Assembly: GCA_030827135.1 (NCBI GenBank)
Contig: JAURFE010000004.1
Span: 93,019-157,018, forward strand
Direction: 5' to 3'
Source: Vicinamibacterales bacterium
Lineage (GTDB): Bacteria > Acidobacteriota > Vicinamibacteria > Vicinamibacterales > SCN-69-37
DNA length: 64,000 nucleotides
Below are positions 1 to 12,908 of this stretch, one piece after another. How positions within the stretch are numbered: the first letter of the stretch is position 1; every line of letters starts with the position of its first letter. Made by a program: the position numbers and the translations under genes. A model generated the notes under the pieces. It was given only the letters and a program-made list of their open reading frames with translations. It did no database searches and was not told where the DNA came from.

Positions 1-795
1 TCGTTCGCGGTGCGGGCCCAGGTCACGATTCAGGCCCCGGTCGTCCTGAGCCCCGTGGACCAGGGGCGCGTCTTCACGGGGCGGCCGACCTTCACCGTCC
101 AGAACGCCGCGCGCTCCGGTGATGCGGGCGTGCTGACCTACGAATTCCAGGTCTCGACCACCGCGTCGTTCTCACCGATCACCGCCGGCGGGACCGTCGC
201 AGAAGGCTCCACTGCGACGTCGTGGACCCCCACGGCTGACCTGCCGCTCGGGCATTTCTACTGGCGGGCGCGCGCCGTTGACGTGGCCAATCAGGTCACG
301 GGGGCCTACAGCGCATCGCCGGTGTTTGAGCGCCGGCCTTCCACGGGGGATTTCTTCGACCTCTCCACAGCGACAATCGTGCTGGGGTCGACCGACATCG
401 CCAGCTGGCCTGTCACGTCCCAGGTCACCAGTGCCTCGGCGAACTGGTCTGAGGTCTGCGTGCATCACCCCGCACTCGCGACATGGCCGAGTACAGTCTT
501 CTTCGACGACCCGGCCTCGCTGGTGCAGGGCAACCAGTGGATGTTCGCGTTCATCAATGGCAGATGGTACGGCGGCTCTGGCCGCTGGTTCCGGCCCGGC
601 CAGCCCTGCAAGGGCATCAGTGCCGATCCGTTCTCGGGCACGTTCTACCAGGACCAGACGGAACCACTGCGCTCCTACGTGCCGCGCGTGGGGGAGATAA
701 TTGGACTCATGGCCACCACGCCCAACCGGTTCTGGCCGGCCATGAGCACACTCAACCAGCGGACCAACGTGGTGCTGGTGCCGTTCGGGGGCTAA
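1..795 (+). CDS. repeat-domain surface protein, 3' part (cut by window start)
   Basis: The frame is open from the first base, so only the last 264 residues are visible and the start lies outside the window. The visible part has a fibronectin-III/Ig-like repeat (about residues 10-108, with the typical [12 protein letters not shown] and FYWRARAVD signatures) followed by a C-terminal domain of about 150 residues. That C-terminal domain is clearly homologous to those of the two lipoproteins at 48288-49541 and 49678-50844: shared words include FFD, W.RPGQ.CK, MATTP and NQR.NV. Two cysteines 49 residues apart are conserved in it. The relatives carry lipoprotein signals, so this one is probably exported too. 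Function unknown; binding to an envelope partner or glycan is only a guess. Confidence 0.85.
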   Translation, partial: SFAVRAQVTIQAPVVLSPVDQGRVFTGRPTFTVQNAARSGDAGVLTYEFQVSTTASFSPITAGGTVAEGSTATSWTPTADLPLGHFYWRARAVDVANQVTGAYSASPVFERRPSTGDFFDLSTATIVLGSTDIASWPVTSQVTSASANWSEVCVHHPALATWPSTVFFDDPASLVQGNQWMFAFINGRWYGGSGRWFRPGQPCKGISADPFSGTFYQDQTEPLRSYVPRVGEIIGLMATTPNRFWPAMSTLNQRTNVVLVPFGG

Positions 796-802
796 CCCGG
801 GG

Positions 803-839
803 TAGAATCTTGGAATCCCCTGCCGCAGGGGATTCCAGC
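803..839 (+). promoter_or_regulatory. secA leader: -10-like box and hairpin covering the ribosome binding site
   Basis: TAGAAT at 803-808 resembles a -10 box. A perfect 11-bp inverted repeat follows, GGAATCCCCTG (812-822) and CAGGGGATTCC (826-836), with a CCG loop, ending three bases before the secA ATG. The only Shine-Dalgarno-like run, AGGGGA at 827-832, lies inside the right arm, so folding would hide it. The hairpin lacks a T-tract, which argues against a simple terminator for the upstream gene. Confidence 0.6.
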
Positions 840-3758
840 ATGCTCAATACCCTCCTCGGCAAGATCATCGGGACCCAGAACGAGCGCGAACTCAAGCGCC
901 TTCGGCCGATCGCGGCCCGCATCAACGACCTCGAGTCCGGCGTCCAGGGCCTCTCTGACGCCGCGCTCCGGGCGAAAACGGAAGAATTCAAATCCAGGGT
1001 CGCCGGCGGCGAGAGCCTCGACGATGTGCTGCCGGAAGCGTTTGCGGTCGTCCGCGAAGCGGGCCGGCGGGTGCTGCACATGCGGCACTACGACGTCCAG
1101 CTCATCGGCGGCATGATCCTGCACGGCGGCCGGATCGCCGAAATGAAGACGGGAGAAGGCAAGACGCTGGTCGCGACACTCCCCGCCTATCTCAATGCCC
1201 TGGCGGGCCGCGGCGTCCACGTCGTCACAGTGAACGACTACCTCGCCCGCCGCGACGCGGAATGGATGGGCCGCCTCTACCGCTTCCTCGGGATGTCGGT
1301 GGGCGTCATCCAGCACGAACTGAACGACATCGACCGCCAGGCGGCGTATCGCTGCGACATCACCTACGGCACGAACAACGAGTACGGATTCGATTACCTG
1401 CGCGACAACATGAAGTACGACATCGCGCAGTACGTGCAGCGTGGTCACTACTTCGCGATCGTGGACGAAGTCGACAGCATCCTCATCGACGAAGCCCGAA
1501 CGCCGCTCATCATCTCGGGCCCGTCGGAGCAGGCCACCGACCTTTATTACGAAGTCGACAAGATCATCCCGAAGCTGAAGCCCGGCGCTGTTGTGCAGGG
1601 TGCCGTGAAGGCCGAAGATCGCGAGCGCCTCGAAACCACCGGCGACTTCATCGTCGACGAGAAGGCCAAGACGGTGCAGCTCACCGAAACCGGCATGGCC
1701 AAGGCGGAGGAATACCTGAATCACCGGCTGGTGCCTGGGTCCAACGGCATGTACGACCCGCAGAATATGCCGCTGCTCCACCACATCCATCAGGCGCTGC
1801 GCGCGCACACGCTCTTCCGGCTCGATGTGGACTACATGATCAAGGATGGCGGCGTCGTCATCGTTGACGAGTTCACCGGGCGACTCATGCCGGGGCGGCG
1901 CTGGAGTGATGGTCTGCACCAGGCCGTGGAAGCCAAGGAGAAGGTGAAAATCGAGCGCGAGAACCAGACGCTCGCGACGATCACCTTCCAGAACTACTTC
2001 CGGAAGTACGAGAAGTTGTCGGGCATGACCGGCACGGCCGAAACGGAGGCCGAGGAATTCAACAAGATCTACAAGCTCGATGTGATCGTGGCCCCGACAA
2101 ACCGGGTGCTGCAGCGCGTGGAGCAGCCGGACCTGGTTTATCGCACGGAGAAGGAAAAGGCCGACGCCATCGTCGACGACATTGTCGAGCGGCAGAAGGA
2201 AGGCCGCCCGGTGCTGGTCGGCACCGTGTCGATCGAGAAGTCCGAGAAGTTTGCCGGCATGCTCAAGCGGCGCGGCATCAAACACGTCGTGCTCAACGCG
2301 AAGTTCCACGCGCAGGAAGCGGAAATCGTCGCGCAGGCCGGCCGAAAAGGCATGGTCACGATCGCCACGAACATGGCGGGTCGCGGCACCGACATCCTGC
2401 TCGGCGGCAACCCGGAATACATGGCCCGCCAGCAGTGTCTCGCGGAACAGGTCGCCGAGCGGCTGCCCAGAGGGCAGGAGAAGTATGTCGATGACGAGGA
2501 GTTCGTCTACTTCTACCACATCGATCAGTTCTACCGGGTGCCGCGTGCCGACTACGAACGCATCTTTGCGGCATTGAAGGCCGAAACTGATGCCGAACAC
2601 AAGGACGTGGTGAACGCCGGCGGCCTGCACATCATCGGCACCGAGCGGCATGAGGCGCGGCGTATCGACAACCAGCTGCGCGGCCGCGCCGGCCGTCAGG
2701 GCGACCCCGGCTCGTCACGCTTCTACCTCTCGCTCGAAGACGATCTCATGCGCATCTTCATGGGATCCGAGCGCATCTCAGGCCTGATGCAGCGCCTCGG
2801 CATGGAAGACGGCGTGCCGATTGAGGCGCGCATGGTCACCAAGGCGATTGAGCGCGCGCAGAAGCAGGTGGAAGGCCAGAACTTCTCCACCCGCAAACAC
2901 CTCCTCGAGTACGACGACGTCATGAACAAGCAGCGCGAGAGTGTCTACACGCTGCGCCGGCAGTTGCTTGAGGGCCAGGTGCAGGTCGACGAGGACGAGA
3001 TCCTCGACACGCGCGGCTATCTGATGATGCTCGCGGAGGATTTTGTCGGGAACCTCGTGGACCTGCATGCGCCGAAGGATGCGGATCCGGAGACGTGGGA
3101 CCTCGACGCGCTGCAGCTCGCGGCGGCCGAGGCCTTCGGGCTCGACACAGCGGACCTTGTCGGGCTGTCGATCGGCGAGATGACACCGGACCAGATCGTG
3201 GACGCGTTGCTCGACCTCGCGGTGAAACAGTACGAAGCCAAGGAACAGACGCTGCTTGTCGACCGATCCCTGCTGCGCCGCGTGGAACGCGACATCATGC
3301 TGCAGATCGTCGATGCCCAGTGGAAAGATCACCTCTACGGTCTGGACCACCTGAAGGAAGGCATCGGTCTGCGCGGCTACGGCCAGCGCGATCCGCTGGT
3401 CGAGTACAAGAAGGAGAGCTTCGCACTCTTCCAGTCCATGAAGAGCCGCATCGATGACGAAATCGTGCGGTACCTCTGGCGCCTGCGCCCGGTCGTGTCC
3501 GAAGGGGGCGAACCCGTGCCGCCGGTAGCCGCGAAACGGCCCCAGACGCCGATGACGTTCAGCGGCGGCGCGTCAGCCAGCGCGGGAGCGACGGCCCTGC
3601 CGCGAGGAGCCTCCACATCCGGAGCGCCGATCCCCGCGCGCACGGGCGGCGACGACGCCGACATCAGGACGGTTCGGCGCGACGAGCCCAAAGTCGGTCG
3701 GAACGATCCCTGTCCCTGCGGCAGCGGGAAGAAGTACAAAAAATGTCATGGCGCCTAG
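840..3758 (+). CDS. secA: preprotein translocase subunit SecA
   Basis: ATPase motor that drives preproteins through SecYEG. The 972-residue protein has Walker A GEGKT near residue 105, the DEAD-like [12 protein letters not shown] near 207, the [13 protein letters not shown]-type helicase motif in NBD2 and a C-terminal zinc-binding tail ([13 protein letters not shown]) preceded by a low-complexity Ala/Gly/Pro linker. ATG 840 is chosen because it begins the canonical MLNTLLGK N-terminus; the open frame runs upstream to 483 only as overlap with the preceding gene. Length is in the usual 830-1000 range. Identification is secure. Expression may be governed by the leader hairpin just upstream. Confidence 0.98.
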   Translation: MLNTLLGKIIGTQNERELKRLRPIAARINDLESGVQGLSDAALRAKTEEFKSRVAGGESLDDVLPEAFAVVREAGRRVLHMRHYDVQLIGGMILHGGRIAEMKTGEGKTLVATLPAYLNALAGRGVHVVTVNDYLARRDAEWMGRLYRFLGMSVGVIQHELNDIDRQAAYRCDITYGTNNEYGFDYLRDNMKYDIAQYVQRGHYFAIVDEVDSILIDEARTPLIISGPSEQATDLYYEVDKIIPKLKPGAVVQGAVKAEDRERLETTGDFIVDEKAKTVQLTETGMAKAEEYLNHRLVPGSNGMYDPQNMPLLHHIHQALRAHTLFRLDVDYMIKDGGVVIVDEFTGRLMPGRRWSDGLHQAVEAKEKVKIERENQTLATITFQNYFRKYEKLSGMTGTAETEAEEFNKIYKLDVIVAPTNRVLQRVEQPDLVYRTEKEKADAIVDDIVERQKEGRPVLVGTVSIEKSEKFAGMLKRRGIKHVVLNAKFHAQEAEIVAQAGRKGMVTIATNMAGRGTDILLGGNPEYMARQQCLAEQVAERLPRGQEKYVDDEEFVYFYHIDQFYRVPRADYERIFAALKAETDAEHKDVVNAGGLHIIGTERHEARRIDNQLRGRAGRQGDPGSSRFYLSLEDDLMRIFMGSERISGLMQRLGMEDGVPIEARMVTKAIERAQKQVEGQNFSTRKHLLEYDDVMNKQRESVYTLRRQLLEGQVQVDEDEILDTRGYLMMLAEDFVGNLVDLHAPKDADPETWDLDALQLAAAEAFGLDTADLVGLSIGEMTPDQIVDALLDLAVKQYEAKEQTLLVDRSLLRRVERDIMLQIVDAQWKDHLYGLDHLKEGIGLRGYGQRDPLVEYKKESFALFQSMKSRIDDEIVRYLWRLRPVVSEGGEPVPPVAAKRPQTPMTFSGGASASAGATALPRGASTSGAPIPARTGGDDADIRTVRRDEPKVGRNDPCPCGSGKKYKKCHGA

Positions 3759-3807
3759 CGGCTGGGCGGATGTGTTGCTGGGCGGATGAGCGGTTGGCTG
3801 GATGTGA

Positions 3808-5743
<1,936 letters not shown>

Positions 5744-5747
<4 letters not shown>

Positions 5748-7312
5748 GCGTCCGCCCGTTTCTGCGCCGTTAACTCAAGCACGGCATCCCCCAGACGGTC
5801 GACGATGTCACCCGCGATCATCGAGACCTCTCCTTCATCCGCAGCGGCGAGGTCCCCCGCCAGGCCGTGCACATACACGCTGAGTTGACAGGCGGCCGAG
5901 GCGTCGAGCAACTGGGCGCACCAGGCGCCAATCATGCCAGCCAGGACGTCGCCGGTGCCCCCCGTCGCCATACCGGGGTTACCGGTCATATTGAGGCTGA
6001 CGCGGCCGTCAGGGCCCGCCACCACGGTTCTGTGCCCCTTCAGGACCACATGCAGGTGCCGGGAGGTGGCAAGGTCGCGTGTTATCTCCACCCTCCGCGC
6101 CTGGACCTTGTCAATCGAGACACCGAGCAGCCGCGCCATCTCCCCCGGATGCGGCGTAATCACCACGGGTACATCGTCACGCCCCTGAAGACGGTCGGTC
6201 TCGCCGGTGAAGGCGTACAAGGCATCGGCGTCCAGGATGACGGGAATCCCGGCGCGTTCGACCACTGCGTGCACGAAGGCTGCGGCCGACGGACTGCGTC
6301 CCAGGCCAGGACCGAGCACGATCACATCGGCGTCGAACTCAAGCACGGCGTCCACCGCCTCAAACGCGACATGGCCGTCGGCGGTTTCCTCCAGGGCCAG
6401 CGTCATGTACTCGGCGCCCAGCGAGGCAAGCACCGGCTGACACGATCGCGGCGTGGCCACGGTGACCAGGCCGGCGCCGGAGCGAAGCGCGGCGATGGCC
6501 GCCAGCCAGGCCGCTCCCGTCTTGCCGGTCGAGCCTCCCACCACGAGCACGCGACCGTAGTCGCCCTTCTGGCTCTCGGCCGGTCGCGGAGTTACGTGAC
6601 GCCGCATCGCGTCTTTTGTGAGGAGTTCCAGCCACGGGCCGTCGAGTTGCTGAATCACCGACCGCGGAATCCCGATGTCCGCGATCACTAGACTGCCGAC
6701 GTGGTCTTCTGCCGGGGGAAGGACGTGCGGAATCTTCGGCGCACCGAATGTGACCGTCAGTGTCGCGTCGACGGCGGGCCCCGGCACGGCGGCCTCGCTC
6801 GCGTCGAGTCCGCTCGGCAGGTCAACGGCCACCACCGGCGCGTCGGACGCGTTCAGGTCTTCAACGATGGATTCAACAAGGCCGGACAGCGGCCCACGCA
6901 GGCCCGTGCCGAACAGCGCGTCGACAACCACATCCGCGCCCAGTACGGCCGGCGCGTGCAGTTCCCACGCCGCCGCGTCGGCGATTTCCACGACATCGAC
7001 CGAGAGATTCGACAGGACTTGCAGGTTCGTCCGCGCATCCCCGCGCACGTCCGCACCGGTGCCGACCAGATACACTGCCACGTCGACGCCGCGCTCTCGC
7101 AGCACGCGCGCCACGACAAACCCGTCACCGCCGTTCTGACCCTTGCCGCAGAGGACTGCATAGGTCAGCGCGGAGGCATCCTCGAAGGTGGCTTCGATCG
7201 CCGTGACCACCTGCCGTCCCGCGTTTTCCATCAGCACAATCGACGGGATCCCCACGTCGTCTGTCGTGCGCCGGTCGGCGTCCCGCATCTGTGCCGTGTT
7301 GAGAACTCGCAT
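5744..7312 (-). CDS. nnr: bifunctional NAD(P)H-hydrate epimerase / ADP-dependent dehydratase Nnr
   Basis: Repairs damaged NAD(P)HX. The N-terminal YjeF_N epimerase domain covers about 1-215 (CGKGQNGGDGFVVAR near 55-69, PSGLDAS near 166). The C-terminal ribokinase-like dehydratase domain covers about 225-515 (LVVGGSTGKTGAAWLAA; GNPGMATGGTGDVLAG near 455-470, containing the catalytic Asp region). The 522-residue length matches the fused enzyme. ATG 7312 faces the divergent aminotransferase gene across only 34 bp that holds a two-way -10 element. tsaE follows with a 4-bp overlap. Confidence 0.96.
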
Positions 7313-7330
7313 AACCCGTCGGAGGGAGCG

Positions 7331-7337
7331 TACTATA
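7331..7337. promoter_or_regulatory. shared two-way -10 element (TACTATA) between nnr and the aminotransferase gene
   Basis: On the plus strand TACTAT (7331-7336) lies 10 nt before the ATG at 7347. On the minus strand TATAGT (complement of 7332-7337) lies 19 nt before the nnr ATG at 7312. The gap is 34 bp, so both promoters must use overlapping bases or extend into the genes. No clear -35 hexamer was seen on either side. Confidence 0.5.
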
Positions 7338-7346
7338 CGCGCACGT

Positions 7347-8243
7347 ATGAGCGCACATCAGGCAGTCGTGTATGTGAATGGCCGGATCACCCCTGCGGCG
7401 GAGGCCGTGGTGCCGGTGTTTGACCACGGGTTCCTCTACGGCGAGGGGGTCTATGAAACCCTGCGCACCTACCGCCGGGAGCCGTTTCTGTTCGGGCCCC
7501 ACATGGACCGGCTGCGCCGGTCGGCCGGCCTGATGGCGCTTGACGTGCCGTTCACGGACGCGCAGATGTCGGGCTGGATGACGGACACGATGGCGGCGCA
7601 CGACAGACTGATGGGTGTTCTGCCGGAGGCGTACATCCGGATCCTGTTGACGCGCGGTGTTGGAGCGCTGACCTACAACCCGGCCGCCTGCCCCACACCG
7701 ACCGTTGTGATTATCGTCAAGACCTTTCCCGCGCCACCGGACCGGACGTTCACCGAAGGCATTGCGGTGGCACTGGTCGATGTCCGCCGCAATCATCCGG
7801 ACGCGCTGAACCCCACGATCAAGTCGAACAATCTGCTCAACAACGCGCTGGCGATGCAGGAGGCGCTCCGCCATCACGCGGACGAAGCCCTTATGCAGAA
7901 CCATGACGGCCACATCGTGGAATGTTCGCAGTCGAATTTCTTCATCGTGTCCGGCGGCCGCCTGCGCACGGCGCCGCTGGCCGACGGCCTGCTGCCCGGC
8001 ATCACGCGGCAGTTTGTAATCGAGCTCGCACGCGACACCGGGGTTGCCACCGACGAAGCTTCCTTCGGGCCTGAGGAGGTCTATCGCGCCGACGAGGCGT
8101 TCATTACAGGTACAACGCGCGAAGTGACCCCCGTCGTGCGTGTCGGGACACGGGTCATCGGCACCGGAGCGCCGGGGACGGTCACGCGGCGTCTGCTCGA
8201 GGCATTCAGGCGCCGCGTCGGCGCGTCTGCGCCCTATTCGTAG
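7347..8243 (+). CDS. class IV PLP-dependent aminotransferase (branched-chain/D-amino-acid type)
   Basis: Fold-type IV aminotransferase of 298 residues. The PLP-binding lysine is Lys159 in [10 protein letters not shown], the same position as in E. coli IlvE; the [16 protein letters not shown] start and ECSQSNFF motif are typical. Candidate reactions are transamination of branched-chain amino acids, D-alanine or 4-amino-4-deoxychorismate lyase; the sequence alone does not choose. ATG 7347 is preferred because it starts the conserved N-terminus; an in-frame extension to 7188 lies inside nnr. There is no close Shine-Dalgarno, and a -10-like TACTAT ends 10 nt before the ATG, suggesting a leaderless transcript. 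Overlaps the end of gcvP by 10 bp. Confidence 0.92.
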   Translation: MSAHQAVVYVNGRITPAAEAVVPVFDHGFLYGEGVYETLRTYRREPFLFGPHMDRLRRSAGLMALDVPFTDAQMSGWMTDTMAAHDRLMGVLPEAYIRILLTRGVGALTYNPAACPTPTVVIIVKTFPAPPDRTFTEGIAVALVDVRRNHPDALNPTIKSNNLLNNALAMQEALRHHADEALMQNHDGHIVECSQSNFFIVSGGRLRTAPLADGLLPGITRQFVIELARDTGVATDEASFGPEEVYRADEAFITGTTREVTPVVRVGTRVIGTGAPGTVTRRLLEAFRRRVGASAPYS

Positions 8244-11071
8244 TCGGACATCGGCGGGCACGCACACACGAGATTGCGGTCGCCGTAGGGGTTGTCGATG
8301 CGCGAAATCGTCGGCCAGAACTTGTGCTGACGCAGCCATGCCACTGGATACGCCGCCTGTTCGCGGGTGTATCTGTGGTTCCACTCAGTCGCTGACACGT
8401 CCTGGGCCGTGTGCGGCGCGTTCTTCAGGGCGTTGTCCAGCTTGTCGGACTTCCCGCTGATGATGTCCTGAATTTCCCCGTGTATTGCGATCATCGCATC
8501 GCAGAACCGGTCGAGTTCCTGCAGCGGTTCACTTTCCGTCGGCTCGACCATCAACGTGCCTGCCACAGGGAACGAGACCGTCGGCGCGTGGAAGCCGTAG
8601 TCCATCAACCGCTTGGCCACGTCGGTCTCATCCACGCCGTGCGCCTTGAACGGACGCAGGTCGAAAATGAGTTCGTGTGCGACCCGGCCATTCGCCGCCG
8701 CATAGAGCACCGGGTAGTGCTTCTCAAGGCGGGCCTTGATGTAGTTGGCGTTGAGCATCGCAAACCTGGTCGCCGCCGTCACGCCTTCGCCACCGAGCAT
8801 GGAGATGTAGCCGTACGAGATCAGCAGGATGCTCGCACTGCCCCACGGCGCCGCCGACACAGCCGTCACGCCTGATGCGCCACCCATCGGCACCACCGCG
8901 TGCCCCGGAAGGAAGGGCGCGAGGTGTGCGGCCACGCCGATCGGTCCCATGCCGGGGCCGCCGCCGCCGTGCGGAATCGCAAAGGTCTTATGCAGATTCA
9001 GGTGGCACACATCAGCGCCAATCGACGCAGGACTGGTGAGGCCCACCTGCGCGTTCATATTGGCGCCGTCCATGTAGACCTGACCGCCGTTGGCATGGAT
9101 GATTGCGCAAATCTCGCGGATGCCGCCCTCGAACACGCCGTGCGTGGACGGATACGTCACCATCAGGCACGACAACTTGTCCTTGTGCGCTTCGGCCTTC
9201 GCTTTGAGATCCGCCACGTCAATGTTGCCGAGCGCATCACAGGCGACGACCACAACCTTCAGGCCGACCATTGCGGCGCTCGCGGGATTGGTGCCGTGTG
9301 CCGATTGGGGAATCAGCACGACGTCCCGGTGAGTCTGCCCCTGGCTGTGCTGATAGGCGCGGATGACCAGCAGTCCGGCGAATTCACCCTGCGCGCCGGA
9401 GTTGGGCTGCAGCGAGACGGCCGCGAACCCGGTGACGACACACAGCGCTTTCTCCAGGTCGTCGATCACCTGCTGATACCCGGCGGCTTGCGCCTTCGGC
9501 GCGAACGGATGGATCTTCGAGAACTCGGCCCAGGTGACCGGCATCATCTCGGCCGCCGCGTTGAGCTTCATTGTGCACGAGCCCAACGGAATCATCGCGG
9601 TGTCGAGACCGATGTCCTTCTTCTCCAGCATCCGGATGTAGCGCATCATCTGCGTTTCCGAGTGGTGGGTGTTAAAGACGGGATGCGTCAGATACGTCGA
9701 CGTCCGCGCGAGGGCCTGCGCGATCGGCGCTCCGGTCGCCGGCACCGTGATCGCCGCACCCGCGGCCTCGCCGAACGTGGCGACGACGTCCGCGAAATCC
9801 CCACCGGTGACCGTCTCGTCCAGCGACAGTTGCACGACGGTTTCGGACGGATACCGGAAATTGATCTTCCGCTTCTCCGCCGCCGCCTTGACCCCGGCCA
9901 CCTGTGCCGCGGTGCCTTCAAGACGCAACGTGTCGAAATAGGCCGCGTTGGTCTGCGTCCATCCAGCCGCGCTCAGGGCCGCCGCGAGTCTGGCCGTGTA
10001 GCCGTGCACCCGCGTCGCGATGGCCCGGATGCCCTCAGCCCCGTGATAACAGGCGTAAAACGCCGCGATGTTCGCGAGCAGCGCCTGCGCGGTGCAGATA
10101 TTGGACGTCGCCTTCTCACGGCGAATGTGCTGTTCACGCGTCTGCAACGCCATGCGATACGCGCGCCGGCCCTTCGAGTCCACCGACACGCCGATGATTC
10201 GGCCCGGCGCCTGGCGTACAAACGACTCGCGGGTGGCGAAGAACGCCGCATGTGGCCCACCGTAGCCGAGGGGGACGCCGAAGCGCTGCGCCGACCCGAT
10301 GACCACGTCAGCGCCCGCCTCTCCGGGCGGGGCATACAACGCCAGCGACAACAGGTCGGAACCCACGGCGACAAGGGCACCCGCCGCATGCGCGCGCTCG
10401 ATCAGGGCCTTCAGGTCGCGCACCTCCCCGTGGTCATCCGGCGACTGCACATACACGCCGAACACGTCCTCATCAAGCGTGGCCGTGCCCGGGTCTTCGA
10501 ACCGAAGTGTGATGCCGAGTGGCTCCGCGCGCGTCATGAGCACGTCGCGCACCTGCGGGAAGATGCGCGGCGACACGACGAACGTATTTGCGCTCTGCCG
10601 CTTCGAGACACGCGCGAGCAACGTCATCGCTTCGGCCGCCGCTGTCGCTTCATCAAGCAGCGAGGCATTCGCGACATCCATCCCCGTCAAATCCGTCACC
10701 ATCGTCTGGAAATTGAGGAGGGATTCGAGGCGCCCCTGCGCAATCTCCGCCTGATACGGCGTATACGGCGTGTACCAGCCCGGGTTCTCGAACACGTTGC
10801 GCAGGATGACGGCCGGCGTGATGGTGTCGTAGTACCCCATGCCGATGTAGCTCCGGCAGACCGTGTTCTTCGCGGCGACGCCGCGCAGACGTGCGAGGTA
10901 GGCGGACTCGGTCTCCGCCGCCGGCAACGCCAGCGCGCCCTTCAGCCGGATGTCGGCCGGCACAATCTCATCGATCAACGCATCAAGCGACGAGGCGCCG
11001 ACGGCGGAGAGCATCGCCGGCAGTTCATGCGTACGGGGACCAAGATGGCGGGACTGAAACGTGTCGGACAC
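8234..11071 (-). CDS. gcvP: glycine dehydrogenase (decarboxylating), P-protein, single chain
   Basis: PLP enzyme that decarboxylates glycine and passes the aminomethyl group to lipoyl-GcvH. The 945-residue chain is the fused form with both halves; the PLP lysine is Lys695 in [17 protein letters not shown]. Conserved N-terminal sequences such as [14 protein letters not shown] and C-terminal PTESEP are present. It is the third gene of gcvT-gcvH-gcvP, starting 31 bp after gcvH. The L-protein (dihydrolipoamide dehydrogenase) gene is not in the window and must be supplied elsewhere. Confidence 0.98.
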   Translation of the reverse strand: MSDTFQSRHLGPRTHELPAMLSAVGASSLDALIDEIVPADIRLKGALALPAAETESAYLARLRGVAAKNTVCRSYIGMGYYDTITPAVILRNVFENPGWYTPYTPYQAEIAQGRLESLLNFQTMVTDLTGMDVANASLLDEATAAAEAMTLLARVSKRQSANTFVVSPRIFPQVRDVLMTRAEPLGITLRFEDPGTATLDEDVFGVYVQSPDDHGEVRDLKALIERAHAAGALVAVGSDLLSLALYAPPGEAGADVVIGSAQRFGVPLGYGGPHAAFFATRESFVRQAPGRIIGVSVDSKGRRAYRMALQTREQHIRREKATSNICTAQALLANIAAFYACYHGAEGIRAIATRVHGYTARLAAALSAAGWTQTNAAYFDTLRLEGTAAQVAGVKAAAEKRKINFRYPSETVVQLSLDETVTGGDFADVVATFGEAAGAAITVPATGAPIAQALARTSTYLTHPVFNTHHSETQMMRYIRMLEKKDIGLDTAMIPLGSCTMKLNAAAEMMPVTWAEFSKIHPFAPKAQAAGYQQVIDDLEKALCVVTGFAAVSLQPNSGAQGEFAGLLVIRAYQHSQGQTHRDVVLIPQSAHGTNPASAAMVGLKVVVVACDALGNIDVADLKAKAEAHKDKLSCLMVTYPSTHGVFEGGIREICAIIHANGGQVYMDGANMNAQVGLTSPASIGADVCHLNLHKTFAIPHGGGGPGMGPIGVAAHLAPFLPGHAVVPMGGASGVTAVSAAPWGSASILLISYGYISMLGGEGVTAATRFAMLNANYIKARLEKHYPVLYAAANGRVAHELIFDLRPFKAHGVDETDVAKRLMDYGFHAPTVSFPVAGTLMVEPTESEPLQELDRFCDAMIAIHGEIQDIISGKSDKLDNALKNAPHTAQDVSATEWNHRYTREQAAYPVAWLRQHKFWPTISRIDNPYGDRNLVCACPPMSDYE

Positions 11072-11102
11072 CGGCGAACCTCGCTAAACGGGGGCGGGAA
11101 AG

Positions 11103-11474
11103 TTACTGCGTGAGCGCTTCGTACTGGCCGGCGTCGAGCAACGCGGCGAGATCGCCGGCGTTCGACACACGGACCTTGATCATCCAGGCGTCATGCGGCC
11201 GGCCGTTGACGGCCTCGGGATGCGCGCCCAGATCGCCATTGACGGCGATGACCTCTCCGGCCACAGGAGAAAACAGTTCCGACACGGCCTTGACCGACTC
11301 AATGGTGCCGAAGACCTCGCCCTGCGTGAGGACGCGACCCACGTCGGGCAACTCCACGAACACGACATCGCCAAGCTGCTTCTGCGCAAAGTCGGTGATG
11401 CCGATGGCCGCCTCATCGCCGATCACGCGCACCCATTCGTGGTCTTTCGTGTACTTCAAATCAGTCGGATACAT
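11103..11474 (-). CDS. gcvH: glycine cleavage system H protein
   Basis: Small lipoylated carrier that shuttles the aminomethyl intermediate between P, T and L proteins. The 123 residues match the family length; the lipoyl attachment site is Lys62 in GTIESVKAVSEL, and the chain starts YPTDLKYTKDHEW as usual. An AGGAG motif stands seven bases before the ATG. It lies 30 bp after gcvT and 31 bp before gcvP, so the three form one operon. Confidence 0.98.
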   Translation of the reverse strand: MYPTDLKYTKDHEWVRVIGDEAAIGITDFAQKQLGDVVFVELPDVGRVLTQGEVFGTIESVKAVSELFSPVAGEVIAVNGDLGAHPEAVNGRPHDAWMIKVRVSNAGDLAALLDAGQYEALTQ

Positions 11475-11504
11475 GCCAACTCCTCGAGCTGTAGGTGACG
11501 GTCG

Positions 11505-12629
11505 TCAGACCGTCTTCGGACGTTTGTAGAAAGGTTCGGGAACAACAACGGCGGCCACACGCCGGCCGCGGATCTCAATCTGAAGGGGCGTGCCGGGTTC
11601 GGAGCGGGAGACCGGCACCATGGCCAGGCCAATCGCCTTCTTGAGAAACGGGGTCTGCGTACCGCTCGTGACCACGCCGACCGTGTCGCTGCCAATCACC
11701 ACGGGATAGCCATGGCGCGCAATGGCGCGATCCACCATCTCGAAACCGACAAGCTTCCGCTCAAGCGTCCCGGCCTTCTGGGCCCGAAGGGCGCTGGCAC
11801 CGATGAAATCAGCCTTCTTCCAGCCGACAATCCAGCTCAGCCCCGCCTCGACCACGGAGGTGTGCTCGTCCATGTCGGACCCACACAGGCGCATCGAGGC
11901 CTCAAGCCTGAGCGTGTCTCGCGCACCGAGTCCGCAGGGCTTGATGCCATCCTGCGCGCCCGCATCGAGCAGCGCGTTCCACACGGCCTCGGCCTGCGCA
12001 GGCGGCGCAAACACTTCGAACCCGTCTTCACCGGTGTATCCCGTGCGCGAGACCGTGACGCGCACGCCGGCCACTTCGCCCGTGGCAAACCAGTAGTACT
12101 TGATCGCGGGGAGCTCAATGGCGGTCAGACGCTGCAGAATGGCCTCGGCCTTCGGGCCCTGCACGGCGATCAGCGCATACCGCGAACTCGAGTTGACCAC
12201 ACTGGCATCCCCGCCGCGCTCAGCGACGCGCGCCCGGATCCACTCGTAGTCCTTCATGATGTTGCCGGCATTGACGACGAGCATGAAATGCTCGGCCGTC
12301 ATCCGGTACACCAGGATGTCGTCGACAAAGGTCCCTTCGGGAGTGGTTAACGCCGAATACTGGATCTGCCCGTCCGCCAGTCGCGAGGCGTCGTTGGAGC
12401 TGATCCACTGGACCGCCGCCAGTGCGTCCGCACCGGCGATCTCAATCTGGCCCATATGGCTGACGTCGAACAGGCCGGCCTGCGTCCGCACGGCCATGTG
12501 TTCGTCAATGATGCCGGTGTATTCGACCGGCATGTCCCAACCCCCGAACTCCACCATCCGCGCGCCATGCGCACGATGCCGGGCGTTCAAGGGCGTCTTC
12601 TTCAATGAGGCAGGGGGTGGCGTGGTCAT
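11505..12629 (-). CDS. gcvT: glycine cleavage system aminomethyltransferase, T protein
   Basis: Tetrahydrofolate-dependent release of ammonia and formation of 5,10-methylene-THF from aminomethyl-lipoyl-GcvH. The 374 residues show the GcvT fold signatures VEFGGWDMPVEY, DVSHMGQIEI, SRTGYTGEDGFE and LGARDTLRLEA. It is the first gene of the glycine cleavage operon. No glycine riboswitch was recognised upstream; instead a sigma-70-like promoter and an inverted repeat lie in the 77-bp gap before it. Confidence 0.98.
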   Translation of the reverse strand: MTTPPPASLKKTPLNARHRAHGARMVEFGGWDMPVEYTGIIDEHMAVRTQAGLFDVSHMGQIEIAGADALAAVQWISSNDASRLADGQIQYSALTTPEGTFVDDILVYRMTAEHFMLVVNAGNIMKDYEWIRARVAERGGDASVVNSSSRYALIAVQGPKAEAILQRLTAIELPAIKYYWFATGEVAGVRVTVSRTGYTGEDGFEVFAPPAQAEAVWNALLDAGAQDGIKPCGLGARDTLRLEASMRLCGSDMDEHTSVVEAGLSWIVGWKKADFIGASALRAQKAGTLERKLVGFEMVDRAIARHGYPVVIGSDTVGVVTSGTQTPFLKKAIGLAMVPVSRSEPGTPLQIEIRGRRVAAVVVPEPFYKRPKTV

Positions 12630-12641
12630 CTCGCGCCTATC

Positions 12642-12682
12642 AACGTACTATCGCCTCACGAATGGGTCAACCGCGATGACCC
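12642..12682 (-). promoter_or_regulatory. probable gcvT promoter with inverted-repeat operator
   Basis: On the minus strand TTGACC (complement of 12665-12670) and TACGTT (complement of 12642-12647) are separated by 17 bp, a good sigma-70-type pair; the start point would fall about six bases before the gcvT ATG. An inverted repeat GGGTCA / TGACCC (12664-12669 and 12677-12682) overlaps the -35 and could bind a regulator. It has no T-tract, so a terminator is unlikely. Confidence 0.5.
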
Positions 12683-12706
12683 GACGCCACCCCCGCCGGG
12701 TGCACA

Positions 12707-12895
12707 CTAGGGAGCGCTGGTTCGCCGTGGCCAGGCCAGCCGCAGCAGCAGAAACACCACCGCGATTGAGAGATAGAACGGTGCCGGGCCCAGGGATCCG
12801 CTGGCGGGCGCCAGGATCAGCAGGACTGGGAAGACCAGCCCCGTGACCAGCACCGCCAGCAGCACCTGAAGCAGAAAAATCAGAAACGCGCCCAT
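12707..12895 (-). CDS. small two-helix membrane protein, unknown function
   Basis: A 62-residue protein with two predicted membrane helices (about 3-29 and 39-54) and a basic C-terminus (WPRRT). A strong GGAGG stands five bases before the ATG, which supports real translation. It begins 13 bp after the stop of the 256-aa twin-cysteine protein, so it is the last gene of the accessory operon that starts with comEA. I do not recognise a family. Confidence 0.6.
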   Translation of the reverse strand: MGAFLIFLLQVLLAVLVTGLVFPVLLILAPASGSLGPAPFYLSIAVVFLLLRLAWPRRTSAP

Positions 12896-12908
12896 CGGGA
12901 CCTCCGCG

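Noticed and set aside
812-836. The secA leader hairpin as a terminator for the upstream gene
   Set aside because: No T-run follows and it ends three bases before the secA ATG; a translational role fits better, though attenuation cannot be excluded.
483-839. N-terminal extension of SecA by 119 codons
   Set aside because: Overlaps the end of the preceding gene in another frame; SecA homology starts at ATG 840.
792-2651. Open frame of 619 codons antisense to secA
   Set aside because: Mirrors the codon periodicity of a certain secA gene in high-GC DNA; translation shows no domain and is His/Val/Arg-rich as expected of an antisense shadow.
8900-11113. Open frame of 737 codons antisense to gcvP
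   Set aside because: Lies opposite a secure gcvP and has an Arg/His-rich composition without motifs.
12630-12706. Glycine riboswitch before gcvT
   Set aside because: The gap is only 77 bp and lacks the aptamer consensus; a promoter and inverted repeat are a better reading.
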